A stretch of 12,307 nucleotides of DNA, taken from assembly GCA_038233815.1 (NCBI GenBank), contig JBBSVE010000094.1, positions 1-12,307 on the forward strand, given 5' to 3'. The translations under genes were made by a program, and so were the position numbers. This stretch comes from JBBSVE01 sp038233815. GTDB lineage: Bacteria > Pseudomonadota > Alphaproteobacteria > Rhodobacterales > Rhodobacteraceae. The notes beneath the pieces were generated by a model. That model saw nothing but the letters and a program-made list of their open reading frames with translations, was not told the DNA's origin and searched no databases. This document shows, one piece after another, positions 1 through 7,283 of this stretch; position 1 is the stretch's first letter; each line of letters opens with the position of its first letter.

Positions 1-733
1 CCGTATCCGCGACGCGCACGGGTGCCGCGCTCACGAACCGGTCTGCGGTTGCGGTGATTGCGCGCGCCCCTATCGCGCCTTCGGTGACGAACACCAGCGT
101 CGGGCCGCGCGCAATCATTGCACGGGCGGCATCGATCACCTCGCCCGCGCCTTCGAGCCAGCACAGATCCTCGTCCGACACCTTCACGATGTCGGCGGCG
201 GCGATCATGCCGTCGATCCGGGCGCGGTAGACGGCCTCATCGGTGATGAAGCCCTGCCGGATGTTGGGGTCGATCATGGTGACGCGCCGGGGGGCCTCGC
301 GCCTCAGTAGCGCCGCGTAGGTCGAGGCGGCGGGATCGTTCACCAGGCTGATGCCGCCGAAGAAGAGCGTATTGACCGCCTCCGGCAGGCCCGGCAGGTC
401 GGAGAGAGACAGCATCCGCCCGGCGGTATTCTCGTCGTAGAAGGCATAGCTCGCCTGTCCGCCGTCGAGCTTCACGAACGCCACCGTGGTCGGACGCCCC
501 GACCGGGCGGCCAGCGATATGTCGACCCCGGCGGCGGTCAGCGATGCGGTCAGGATATCGCCCAGCATGTCGGTGGAGAGGCCGGAGAAGAAGCCTGCGG
601 GCCGCCCCAGCCGCCCCAGCGCCACGGCGGTGTTGAAGACGGACCCGCCCGCATAGGGCGCGAACGCGGGCTCGCCCTCGGTCGTGGTCCGGGGCAGCAT
701 GTCGATCAGGGCTTCGCCGCAACAGAGGATCAT
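1..733 (-). CDS. PfkB-family sugar kinase, fructokinase-like (C-terminus outside the window)
   Basis: A ribokinase/PfkB-family kinase that would phosphorylate a sugar with ATP in the cytoplasm; fructose is the likeliest substrate. The reading frame stays open to the window edge and gives 244 residues, where family members usually have about 300-330. Seen: an N-terminal strand MILCCGEALIDM (residues 1-12), the glycine-rich PfkB signature GGSVFNTAVALGRLG (29-43), a substrate-lid region ending in YDENTAGRM (99-107), FFGGISL (124-130), and IDPNIR (154-159), which matches the D-x-N-x-R motif of the family. VKVSDEDL (183-190) is also typical. The catalytic GAGD motif would lie just beyond the edge and cannot be checked. 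ATG at 733 was chosen because it begins the conserved first strand; a GGAAAGG lies about 12 bases upstream. It starts 29 bases after purC on the same strand and is probably co-transcribed with it. The substrate is inferred; another hexose or a nucleoside is possible. Confidence 0.88.
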   Translation of the reverse strand, partial: MILCCGEALIDMLPRTTTEGEPAFAPYAGGSVFNTAVALGRLGRPAGFFSGLSTDMLGDILTASLTAAGVDISLAARSGRPTTVAFVKLDGGQASYAFYDENTAGRMLSLSDLPGLPEAVNTLFFGGISLVNDPAASTYAALLRREAPRRVTMIDPNIRQGFITDEAVYRARIDGMIAAADIVKVSDEDLCWLEGAGEVIDAARAMIARGPTLVFVTEGAIGARAITATADRFVSAAPVRVADT

Positions 734-762
734 CGGAGAGGGGCCTTTCCGGGGTGTTCGGA

Positions 763-1719
763 TCAGGGGAAGAACGGGGCGAGGTTCGCGCGGATGCGGG
801 CCAGCGGGGTGGCGCCGCTGCGGTCGGGCACGAACCTGTCCCCGGTGATCGCCTCATGGGCGTCGATATAGGTCTGCGCGGTCGCTGCGATCATCTCGGG
901 CGGGATCTCCGGCACCGGATCGCGGTAGGGATCGCAGCGCGCCGACACCCACGCGCGGATCACGTCCTTGTCGAAGGACGGCGGCCGGGTGCCCGCCATG
1001 AGCGCCGCCTCATACCCCTCCGCCCGCCAATAGCGCGAGGAATCGGGGGTGTGGATTTCATCCGCGAGCAGGATCGACCCGTCGGCATCCAGCCCGAACT
1101 CGTATTTCGTGTCGGCGAGGATCAGGTCCCGCGTCGCCGCATGGTCCTGACCTGCACGGAAGAGTGCGAGAGCCAAGGCCGAGACCTCCTCCCACTGCGC
1201 GGGGGTTAGCAGGCCTTGCGCCAGAATGTCGTCGGCGGTCAGCGGTTCGTCATGGCCGCCGTCGAACGCTTTCGAGGTGGGGGTGATGACCGGGGCGGGC
1301 AGGGCCGCGTTGTCGCGCAGGCCGTCGGCGAACCGATGGCCGTAGATAACGCGCGCTCCCTTCCGGTAGAGCGTCAGGAGCGAGGTGCCGGTGGTCCCGG
1401 CGAGAAAGCCGCGCACCACGATTTCCACCGGCAGGATGGTCAGTCGGCGCCCGATCACCACGTTCGGGTCGGGATAGGACAGGACGTGATTGCGGCAGAT
1501 ATGTCCCGTCCGGTCGAACCAGAAGCGCGCGGTCTGCGTCAGCACCTGACCCTTCCACGGGATTGCCGCGAGGATGCGGTCGAAGGCGGAAATACGGTCC
1601 GACGCGATCAGGATGCGCCGCCCGTCGGGGAGGTCGTAGCAATCGCGCACCTTGCCGAAGTAGGGGTTTGGGAGCTCCGGGATGCGGGCGTCGGGCAGGG
1701 TTCGGTCAGGCTCGGTCAT
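763..1719 (-). CDS. purC: Phosphoribosylaminoimidazole-succinocarboxamide (SAICAR) synthase, long form
   Basis: Joins CAIR and L-aspartate with ATP to give SAICAR in de novo purine synthesis, in the cytoplasm. The 318-residue product contains GKVRDCYDLPDGRR (22-35; ATP-binding region), SDRISAFD (40-47), the family signature LPVEIVVRGFLAGTTGTS (96-113), LADTKYEFG (201-209) and DEIHTPDSSRYW (220-231). Its length and extra C-terminal segment resemble the long, ADE1-like branch rather than the roughly 240-residue form common in bacteria. An upstream ATG at 1773 is in frame, but the start at 1719 is preferred: GGAG lies 8 bases upstream, and a promoter-like sequence overlaps the extended version. 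It ends 29 bases before the sugar kinase gene. No other purine genes are nearby, so a second purC elsewhere in the genome is possible but cannot be seen here. Confidence 0.95.
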   Translation of the reverse strand: MTEPDRTLPDARIPELPNPYFGKVRDCYDLPDGRRILIASDRISAFDRILAAIPWKGQVLTQTARFWFDRTGHICRNHVLSYPDPNVVIGRRLTILPVEIVVRGFLAGTTGTSLLTLYRKGARVIYGHRFADGLRDNAALPAPVITPTSKAFDGGHDEPLTADDILAQGLLTPAQWEEVSALALALFRAGQDHAATRDLILADTKYEFGLDADGSILLADEIHTPDSSRYWRAEGYEAALMAGTRPPSFDKDVIRAWVSARCDPYRDPVPEIPPEMIAATAQTYIDAHEAITGDRFVPDRSGATPLARIRANLAPFFP

Positions 1720-1744
1720 GGGCGCTCCGACGACTGTGGATCCG

Positions 1745-1773
1745 TCTATCGGGCGGGCGGGGGGCGGTGTCAA
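1745..1773 (-). promoter_or_regulatory. Candidate sigma-70 promoter for purC
   Basis: On the minus strand a perfect -35 hexamer TTGACA (1768-1773) is followed, after 17 bases of almost pure G/C, by GATAGA (1745-1750), a weak -10 that matches TATAAT at three positions. It sits between the stop codon of the zinc-ribbon gene and the purC start at 1719, so a transcript would have a leader of roughly 20 bases. This would separate purC and the sugar kinase from the upstream membrane-stress block. Promoter strength and use are inferred. Confidence 0.45.
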
Positions 1774-1776
1774 CGC

Positions 1777-2961
1777 TCACGCATGCTGCGACAGAAAGTA
1801 GGCCACGCCCAGAAGCAGGACGGCGAGGATTGAGGCGAAGGCGATCTTCCACGCCGACCACGGGCGTTCGCCCTCCACCTTGCCGGTCTGCCCGTTGACG
1901 ACGAAGCGAAAGCTGCGTCCGTTGTATTTGTAGGCGGCGAGCCAGACCGGCAGCAGGATGTGCTTGAACGTCTCCGCCGCGTAATCGGTATCGACGGCGC
2001 CTATCTGCTGCTCGTCGCCGCCGATGTCGCGCGCCACGTCGCCGGTGATGACCTGCGCCATGATCTGGTGCCCACGCCCGGCACCATCGGCCAGCGGCAC
2101 GGTATAGCCCTCGGCGGTGAAGCCCGCGAGGTAGGCCGGATCGTAGGGCGCCAGCGCGGTCAGATCCCACGGCTCGAGCGCCTCGGTGTAGGTCTGGGGC
2201 AGGCTCGTGCTCGCCAGCACCAGAACGTCGTCGAAATCGCGCCCGACACGGCCCGACACCGGCGTCCATGCGGTGCGCCGGACCTGTTCCTGCCGCGCCT
2301 CGCTGCGCCCGTTCACGTTCACCATGACGGTCCGCGTCTCATAGTAATAGGTGCCGCGCTGCCCGGTGTAGCGCGACCGGGTGACCGCATCAAAGGTCCA
2401 GTAGGGCGTGTAGATCCCCGACATCGCGCGCCCCTTGCGGGCATAGTCCTGCAACCCGTTCGGCGCAAACCAGAGCGAGCCCAGCCAATCCGTCATCGAC
2501 GCCCGCGCGGATTTTTCGTCCAGCGCGAAGGGGATCAGCGCCTGCGGCTTGATCTGCCGGTTGGAGGCGGACCCGAGGACCAGCGGCGTGGCGCAGAACG
2601 GGCATTCGGTGGCATGGTCGGCGCCTTCGAGCTCCACCAGCGCGCCGCAGTTCGGGCAGCGCGTGGTGCGCGGCGCCTCCATTGCGGGAGCGGGCAGGTC
2701 GTCGCGCAGGCCGCGCTGCAGGTCATGCTCGCCCAAGGCACTGGCGCGGAGGGAGGCGGAGGCCTCGGGGATCCGCTGCACATGGCCGCAATGGTCGCAG
2801 ACCAGCTCGGTCTGGCCCGGCGCGAACCGCAATTGCGCGCCGCAGCTGTCGCATGGCCAGACCGTTCCCCCCGACCCGCGCGGCGTTACGTCGATCCGCA
2901 TTTCCGTCGGGGGGGCCGCGGGGCGGGACCACGGTCCTGCCGGCGGGGCGTCAGCGGCCAT
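1777..2961 (-). CDS. Zinc-ribbon membrane-anchored protein (YdjG-like, partner of SPFH protein)
   Basis: A 394-residue protein with two N-terminal zinc ribbons: CDSC...CDHC (Cys 37, 40, 55, 58) and CPNC...CPFC (Cys 102, 105, 120, 123). A conserved middle domain follows (about 140-365), with the characteristic LPVWLAAYKYNGRSFRF (336-352) and VNGQTGKVEGERPWSAWK (354-371). It ends in one membrane helix (about 372-390). The bulk should therefore be cytoplasmic with a C-terminal anchor. Such proteins are often wrongly labelled helicase or primosomal protein because of the ribbons; no helicase motif is present. ATG at 2961 lies one base after the stop of the SPFH gene, which argues for translational coupling. 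An ATG at 2901 is a possible shorter start, and the longer frame back to 3102 runs through the SPFH gene and is rejected. In Bacillus subtilis the related YdjG works with the SPFH protein YdjI; the same partnership is inferred here. Confidence 0.85.
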   Translation of the reverse strand: MAADAPPAGPWSRPAAPPTEMRIDVTPRGSGGTVWPCDSCGAQLRFAPGQTELVCDHCGHVQRIPEASASLRASALGEHDLQRGLRDDLPAPAMEAPRTTRCPNCGALVELEGADHATECPFCATPLVLGSASNRQIKPQALIPFALDEKSARASMTDWLGSLWFAPNGLQDYARKGRAMSGIYTPYWTFDAVTRSRYTGQRGTYYYETRTVMVNVNGRSEARQEQVRRTAWTPVSGRVGRDFDDVLVLASTSLPQTYTEALEPWDLTALAPYDPAYLAGFTAEGYTVPLADGAGRGHQIMAQVITGDVARDIGGDEQQIGAVDTDYAAETFKHILLPVWLAAYKYNGRSFRFVVNGQTGKVEGERPWSAWKIAFASILAVLLLGVAYFLSQHA

Positions 2962-2962
2962 C

Positions 2963-4087
2963 TTACGCCCCGGCGGGCGGTGTCGGGGCAGGCGGCGGCG
3001 GCGGCGCGACGGTAAAGAGCTGTGCCAGTTCGGTGATCTCGCCCGCCGGCTTCCAGCCGTCCTGTCCGGCGGTCCAGACCATCGTGTCGCGGGCAAACCC
3101 ATCCTCCGCGATCATGCGACCGAGATTGGAGCGGGAAAACGGCCCTGTCGTCTGGCCGTTGCGCGCGACATGCCACAGCGTCTCCGCCACGGGCGGGGGC
3201 GGCGGCATCTGCGGTTGCGGGGCGGCGATGCCGGGAACCGAGCCCCACGGCCCCATCTGGTGGGCCATCCCCATCCCGATCCCCGCGCCGATCCCGGCCC
3301 CCATCGCCCCGCCCGCGGCGGAGCCGGGTTGCGCCATGCCTTCGGCCGCGTTGAACTGCACATAACGGTCAAGATCGCCCACGATCCCCATCGAGGTGCG
3401 CTTGTCGAGCACCTTCTCCACCTCCTCGGGAAGCGAGATGTTCTCGATGTAAAGCTCCGGCAGGGTCAGGCCGTAGTCCGCGATCTTGGGCGCGATGGCT
3501 TTCGCCACCAGCCCGCCCAAATCGGCAGTATTGGCCGCCATGTCGAGCACCGGGATCGAGGAGGAGGCCAGCGCGCGGCTCATTTCCTGCAGGATCACGT
3601 TGCGGACCTGAAAGCTGATCTCGTCGGAGGTGAACTCGCCATCGGTGCCCACGATCTCGTGCATGAACTTGGCGGGGTCGGTCACGCGCATCGAATAGGT
3701 GCCGAAGGCGCGGATGCGGACCGGCCCGAACTCCGAGTCGCGGGTCATGATCGGGTTCTTGGTGCCCCATTTCAGATCGTTGAACCGGGTCGTGTTGATG
3801 AAATAGACCTCCGCCTTGAAGGGCGACTGGAAACCGTGGTCCCAGTGCCGGAGCGAGGTCATGATCGGCATGTTGTTGGTCTCCAACTGGTAGAGACCGG
3901 GGCCGAACGTGTCGGCGATCTGGCCCTCGTTCACGAAGACCGCCGCCTGACCCTCCCGCACGGTGAGCTTGGCGCCATATTTGATCTCGTTGCCCTGACG
4001 CTCGAACCGCCAGACCATCGTGTCGCGGGTATCGTCGGTCCATGCGATGACATCGATGAACTGGCCCTTGAGGAAGTCGAAAACCAT
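2963..4087 (-). CDS. SPFH/Band-7 domain protein with C-terminal GYF_2-type domain (YdjI-like)
   Basis: A 374-residue protein of the SPFH family often labelled 'virion core protein'. The N-terminal part (about 1-245) carries the SPFH fold: LTVREGQAAVFVNEGQIAD (41-59), FGPGLYQLET (61-70), TKNPIMTRD (109-117), VRIRAFGTYSMRVTDP (123-138) and LYIENISLPEEVEKVLDKR (212-230). A glycine/methionine-rich stretch (about 257-278) and a proline run (295-299) then lead to a GYF_2-like domain (about 304-358: WHVARNGQTTGPFSRSNLGR and WTAGQDGWKPAGE), a probable proline-peptide-binding module, and a proline-rich tail. There is no clear membrane helix; SPFH proteins of this kind assemble on the cytoplasmic membrane face. 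Start 4087 has GGAGAG about 7 bases upstream. It is separated by 34 bases from the lipoprotein gene before it and by one base from the zinc-ribbon gene after it. The role in a membrane-stress complex is inferred from family and neighbours. Confidence 0.9.
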   Translation of the reverse strand: MVFDFLKGQFIDVIAWTDDTRDTMVWRFERQGNEIKYGAKLTVREGQAAVFVNEGQIADTFGPGLYQLETNNMPIMTSLRHWDHGFQSPFKAEVYFINTTRFNDLKWGTKNPIMTRDSEFGPVRIRAFGTYSMRVTDPAKFMHEIVGTDGEFTSDEISFQVRNVILQEMSRALASSSIPVLDMAANTADLGGLVAKAIAPKIADYGLTLPELYIENISLPEEVEKVLDKRTSMGIVGDLDRYVQFNAAEGMAQPGSAAGGAMGAGIGAGIGMGMAHQMGPWGSVPGIAAPQPQMPPPPPVAETLWHVARNGQTTGPFSRSNLGRMIAEDGFARDTMVWTAGQDGWKPAGEITELAQLFTVAPPPPPAPTPPAGA

Positions 4088-4121
4088 GGCGTCTCTCCGC
4101 GTTCGGGGGCTTGGTCCGGGG

Positions 4122-5072
4122 TTATGTCGCGCCGTTCATGTATTCATTCGCGATCTCGATTGCGATGGGCCGCGCCTCGGCCACCGTCATGCCGGGACGC
4201 ATCCGGGGGTCGTAGAGCATCCGCAGCATCAACTCGTCCATCGGTGTCAGCAGCGCGAACTCCTGATCGTCGTTGAAGATCGAGGGGCGGGCCTGCGGGC
4301 TGTCATTGGGCAGGCCCAGACCTTGCGCGATCTCCTCGTGCAGGCACGACAGGTTGAAGAGGTCGGGATGCTCCGCCCGGATCACCGCGAAGGCACGGCG
4401 GTAAAGCGAGGTTCCGTTGTCGACCATCGCGGAGACCTGGCAATAGGTCGACGGCGCCATCTGTGTGAAAGCCGCGATTTCTGACGCCGTGATGCCGGGC
4501 ATCGCGGCGGAAATGGTGGACGCCAGCGCGCGGCGCTCATCCTCGTCCACGATCCAGAGCTGGTAGTTGGCACCGCTGTCGGCCAACCGGATCGAAAGGC
4601 CCGTCAGGCGCGCGAGGCGGGACAGGTATGACGCGACCCGTGCGCGTTCGGTCGCACGGCGGGTCGCGGGGACGGATGCGCCGAAATGGAGGCCGAAGCG
4701 GATCGGCACGGCCCAGCGGCGCAGGTGGCTTTCCGTTGCGCGCGCGACCAGCGTGCCGGAGGCGCCGTCGAACTCGTCGTAAAGGGCGATCTTGATAAAG
4801 TTGTCGGCCAGCATCCGCGCATCGAACGGCGCATCCCGACTGCCCGCATCGGTCCGCATCAGGCCGCGGGAAAGAAGGCTCGCCTGAAGGTCGGAATAAT
4901 AGGCGCGCAGGGCCAGGCTTTCCTTCGACGGCGCGATCAGCGCCGGTGGCCCGGGACGGATCGGTGGCGGCGCCATCGCAGGCAGGACGCTTCCCACCTG
5001 TGGCGCGCAGGCGGACAGCAAAAGGGCCGCGATCGCCGCCCATCCGGCGTGTGCGGTGCGGGGGCCGCGCAT
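4122..5072 (-). CDS. DUF2927-type lipoprotein with degenerate zincin-like motif
   Basis: A 316-residue exported protein of unknown function. The N-terminus has a lipoprotein signal peptide: a hydrophobic stretch AAIAALLLSAC with the lipobox LSAC, giving Cys22 as the likely lipidated residue. A proline-rich linker (to about 48) follows, then a domain resembling DUF2927 (about 85-265), including ADNFIKIALYDEF (89-101). CLHEEIAQGLGLPND (243-257) looks like a relic of the zinc-protease helix HExxHxxG, with E and Q where metal-binding histidines would be, so peptidase activity is doubtful. Cys211 and Cys243 could form a disulfide. ATG at 5072 was chosen because it gives the complete signal peptide; the longer frame to 5231 overlaps telA. 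It begins 10 bases after the telA stop, and its ribosome site AGGTCAGG follows that stop directly. The domain assignment is from memory of the family and is less certain than the lipoprotein call. Confidence 0.78.
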   Translation of the reverse strand: MRGPRTAHAGWAAIAALLLSACAPQVGSVLPAMAPPPIRPGPPALIAPSKESLALRAYYSDLQASLLSRGLMRTDAGSRDAPFDARMLADNFIKIALYDEFDGASGTLVARATESHLRRWAVPIRFGLHFGASVPATRRATERARVASYLSRLARLTGLSIRLADSGANYQLWIVDEDERRALASTISAAMPGITASEIAAFTQMAPSTYCQVSAMVDNGTSLYRRAFAVIRAEHPDLFNLSCLHEEIAQGLGLPNDSPQARPSIFNDDQEFALLTPMDELMLRMLYDPRMRPGMTVAEARPIAIEIANEYMNGAT

Positions 5073-5082
5073 TCGCCTGACC

Positions 5083-6252
5083 TCAGCCCTTGACCGGCGT
5101 CGGTCTGCTGGCCGAAGCGGAGGCCAGCGTGTCGCGCAGGCCCGCCTCCATTTTCTCCAGCTCCACCTCGGCATCGGCGCGTTTCTTCTTGCCGGCGTCG
5201 GCGATCTGCAGGCTTTCCTCGATCGTCGCAATCAGCGAATCGTTCGCCTTCTTCACCGCCTCGATGTCGAAGACGCCGCGCTCCATCTCGGTGCGGATCA
5301 CGCGGTTCGCCTGCTGGAGGTTGTCGGCATTGGCCTTCAGCAGATCATTGGTCAGATCGTTGGCCGCACGCACCGACTCCGCCGCCTCGCGGGACCGCTG
5401 GACGGTCACGGCCTGCGCCAGTTGCGTCTCCCACAGCGGCACGGTGTTCACGAGGGTGGAGTTGATCTTGGTGACGAGGCTCTTGTCGTTTTCCTGCACC
5501 AGCCGGATCGAGGGCAGGGACTGCATCGTCACCTGCCGCGTCAGCCTCAGGTCGTGCACCCGGCGCTCCAGATCGTCGCGCGCGGCGCGCAGGTCGCGCA
5601 GCTCCTGCGCGCGCAGCACCTGATCGTCGTCGGCTGCGGCCTTCACAGCGGCTTCGCGTGCCGGGATGTCGTTGGCGTCGATCTCCTTCAGCTTGGCATC
5701 GCCGGCGGAGATGTAGAGGCCAAGCTCCTGATAGAAGTCGAGCGTGCGGGCATAGAGGATATCGAGCGACTTCACGTCCTTCAGAAGCGTGTGCTCATGG
5801 CCCAGAAGGTCCGTCGTGACCTTGTCGATCTGGTCCTGCACCTCCTCGAACCGGGCCACGAACTTGGCGAAGGGTGCGGCACGGCCCAGAAGCCGCTCCC
5901 ACCACGACCGCTCCCGGCGCACGTCGAGTTCGGAGATCGAGAAGCCCCGGATCGTGGTCACGATGTTACGCAGCGAATCGCCTGCGGGGCCGACGTCCTT
6001 GTTCTTCACGCCGTCCAGCATCTGCTGGCTGATCGACTGCAACTCGCCCTGCGCGCCGGACCCAAAGCCGATGATCGACTGGGTGTTGGTGATGTCGATC
6101 TCGGCCATCCGCCTGCGGATGTCGTCGGCAACGGGGGCGGGGGCCGCGTCGAGCGTCACCACCTCCTGCCCCGGTTCGGGCAGCACGACGGCATTGACCC
6201 TTTCGACCTCGGCCAATGCGGTTGCGGCCTGGCTGCGGATCGTGTCGGTCAT
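5083..6252 (-). CDS. telA: TelA-family toxic anion resistance protein (YaaN-like)
   Basis: A 389-residue, highly charged, mostly helical cytoplasmic protein without membrane segments. It has the TelA (tellurite/toxic anion resistance) family pattern: a central segment SWWERLLGRAAPFAKFVARFE (116-136), coiled-coil-like helices (about 135-240), and the diagnostic stretch LPSIRLVQENDKSLVTKI (246-263) followed by TVPLWETQLAQAVTV (270-284). ATG at 6252 is preceded by GAGGA about 6 bases upstream. The family was named after plasmid tellurite resistance, but chromosomal members are more broadly tied to envelope stress and to resistance to membrane-active agents. In Bacillus, yaaN lies next to xpaC, and the same pairing is seen here, with an xpaC homologue immediately upstream on the same strand. 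It is followed closely (10 bases) by the DUF2927 lipoprotein gene. The biochemical function is unknown; the family call is secure. Confidence 0.93.
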   Translation of the reverse strand: MTDTIRSQAATALAEVERVNAVVLPEPGQEVVTLDAAPAPVADDIRRRMAEIDITNTQSIIGFGSGAQGELQSISQQMLDGVKNKDVGPAGDSLRNIVTTIRGFSISELDVRRERSWWERLLGRAAPFAKFVARFEEVQDQIDKVTTDLLGHEHTLLKDVKSLDILYARTLDFYQELGLYISAGDAKLKEIDANDIPAREAAVKAAADDDQVLRAQELRDLRAARDDLERRVHDLRLTRQVTMQSLPSIRLVQENDKSLVTKINSTLVNTVPLWETQLAQAVTVQRSREAAESVRAANDLTNDLLKANADNLQQANRVIRTEMERGVFDIEAVKKANDSLIATIEESLQIADAGKKKRADAEVELEKMEAGLRDTLASASASRPTPVKG

Positions 6253-6410
6253 CGGGTCCTCGTCTCTCAGGGATCATGTCGCAGGGAACGTCGCGGTGCC
6301 TCGGGGTCGGAGGGGTCCGGCACGCGCCGATCCTAGCCAATAGGGCTGGGCATTGTAAGACCGTTCAAGGTTAACGCGCCAGCGGCCATGCGCCTGTCCG
6401 TGCAGCCGGT
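6253..6410 (-). promoter_or_regulatory. 158-base intergenic region upstream of telA, possible internal promoter
   Basis: This is the only sizeable gap inside the membrane-stress block. It holds no credible gene. An A/T-richer patch at about 6340-6375 stands out from the GC-rich surroundings. On the minus strand it contains TTGAAC (6363-6368) and TACAAT (6352-6357). These two are too close together to form one promoter; TTGAAC with CCTATT (6339-6344, 18-base spacer) is a weak alternative. I read the region as a probable separate start of transcription for telA and the three genes after it, but cannot fix the exact hexamers. Confidence 0.3.
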
Positions 6411-7283
6411 TCAGGACCGGGGCGGGGGATTTTCCAGCCTCAGCCGGTCACGCAGGACCGAGATCTCCACGTCGAGATCGGTGCGGTCGTCCGACAGGAG
6501 CGCCTCGGTCCGGGAGGCGAAGTTGGTCTCCAGATCCGACAGGAGCGCCTCGTAATCGGCGCGTGCCTGAGCGTCGTGGCGCCGCACGTAAAGGTCGGCG
6601 AACTTCACCGTCGCGTCGCGTGCGCCCGAGAGGTAGACCGAGAGATACTTGCGTGCGGCCGTCAGGTCGCGGGGGTCACGCTCCACCATGCGGAACATCT
6701 TGCGAGCAGTGGCGATGAAGCGCCCGACGCGGTCGGTGAGGCTCCGGTCGCCGGCCTTCAGGATTGCCTCGTGCATCTGCGAGAGGGTGCGTTCGGCCTC
6801 CTCCACCGCGCGGGCGACGCGGTCGGACTGGTAGCTGTCGATGTCGGCGACGCCCTTGCTGCCCAGCGGATCGGGCCCGAAGGCCGCGATCTGCAGCGCG
6901 GCCCCCAAAGCGCCGAGAACGCCCGCAACCAGCACGTTCTGCCCCGACATCAGGGCGGCGGAGGCCAGCCCCAGACCCGTCGCCACGCCGCCGAAGATCT
7001 TGCGCGGGATCGCCGGACGCCGCGCCACGGCGCGATTGTCATAGGCCTCGTGCGCCAGAATCCCCTCGCGGTTGAGCCATGCGCCGAGCATCGTCAGCGC
7101 GAACGCCGCAAGCCCGAAGATCAGCGCGGAGGGCGATCCGGCAAAACCGCGGAGCGCGAAGAGGAACGGAAAGACGAAGAGCAGGTTGGCGCGGAACCCG
7201 GCCTTGGTCGGGCGTTTGCCCTCGAAATCCTGCGGCGCCTCGTCCGCGCCCGGGCTGTAGCGGCCAATGAGGCGACGCGCCAT
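6411..7283 (-). CDS. xpaC: XpaC-family membrane protein
   Basis: A 290-residue protein of the XpaC family, whose name (5-bromo-4-chloroindolyl phosphate hydrolysis) comes from an old Bacillus phenotype and does not describe a proven enzyme. Seen: a short polar N-terminus (1-29), two hydrophobic blocks (about 32-70 and 96-135) that should form four membrane helices or two hairpins, then a cytoplasmic helical domain (about 145-290) with DIDSYQSDRVARAVEEAERT (148-167), FIATARKMFRMVERDP (189-204) and ARKYLSVYLSGARDATVKFA (210-229), matching the conserved C-terminal part of the family. ATG at 7283 overlaps the stop of the preceding small gene by one base (TGATG), so translation is probably coupled. 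The frame continuing to 7502 lies over that small gene and is rejected. Pairing with TelA downstream is a recurrent arrangement; a role in protecting the membrane is inferred. Confidence 0.88.
   Translation of the reverse strand: MARRLIGRYSPGADEAPQDFEGKRPTKAGFRANLLFVFPFLFALRGFAGSPSALIFGLAAFALTMLGAWLNREGILAHEAYDNRAVARRPAIPRKIFGGVATGLGLASAALMSGQNVLVAGVLGALGAALQIAAFGPDPLGSKGVADIDSYQSDRVARAVEEAERTLSQMHEAILKAGDRSLTDRVGRFIATARKMFRMVERDPRDLTAARKYLSVYLSGARDATVKFADLYVRRHDAQARADYEALLSDLETNFASRTEALLSDDRTDLDVEISVLRDRLRLENPPPRS

Noticed and set aside
237..857. A 206-codon frame on the minus strand across the purC/sugar-kinase junction
   Set aside because: It overlaps the conserved frames of both genes and encodes Arg-rich sequence without motifs.
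1777..2961. Helicase or primosomal protein N' identity for the zinc-ribbon gene
   Set aside because: Only the cysteine ribbons resemble PriA; there are no Walker A/B or other helicase motifs, and the C-terminus is a membrane anchor.
1960..3015. A 351-codon open frame on the plus strand, antisense to the zinc-ribbon gene
   Set aside because: No recognisable motif or ribosome site; its composition is that of a shadow frame of the real gene.
2549..4276. A 575-codon open frame on the plus strand, antisense to the zinc-ribbon and SPFH genes
   Set aside because: It is rich in Arg, Gly, Ala and Pro without any domain, overlaps two well-supported genes, and is the kind of long antisense frame that high GC produces by chance.
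5073..5231. Longer start for the DUF2927 lipoprotein
   Set aside because: It would bury the signal peptide inside the protein and overlap telA by about 150 bases; ATG 5072 has a ribosome site and a full lipobox signal.
6406..6420. Inverted repeat CCGGT-TCAGG-ACCGG over the xpaC stop codon, considered as a terminator
   Set aside because: Five pairs only, overlapping the coding end and without a T tract; likely chance.
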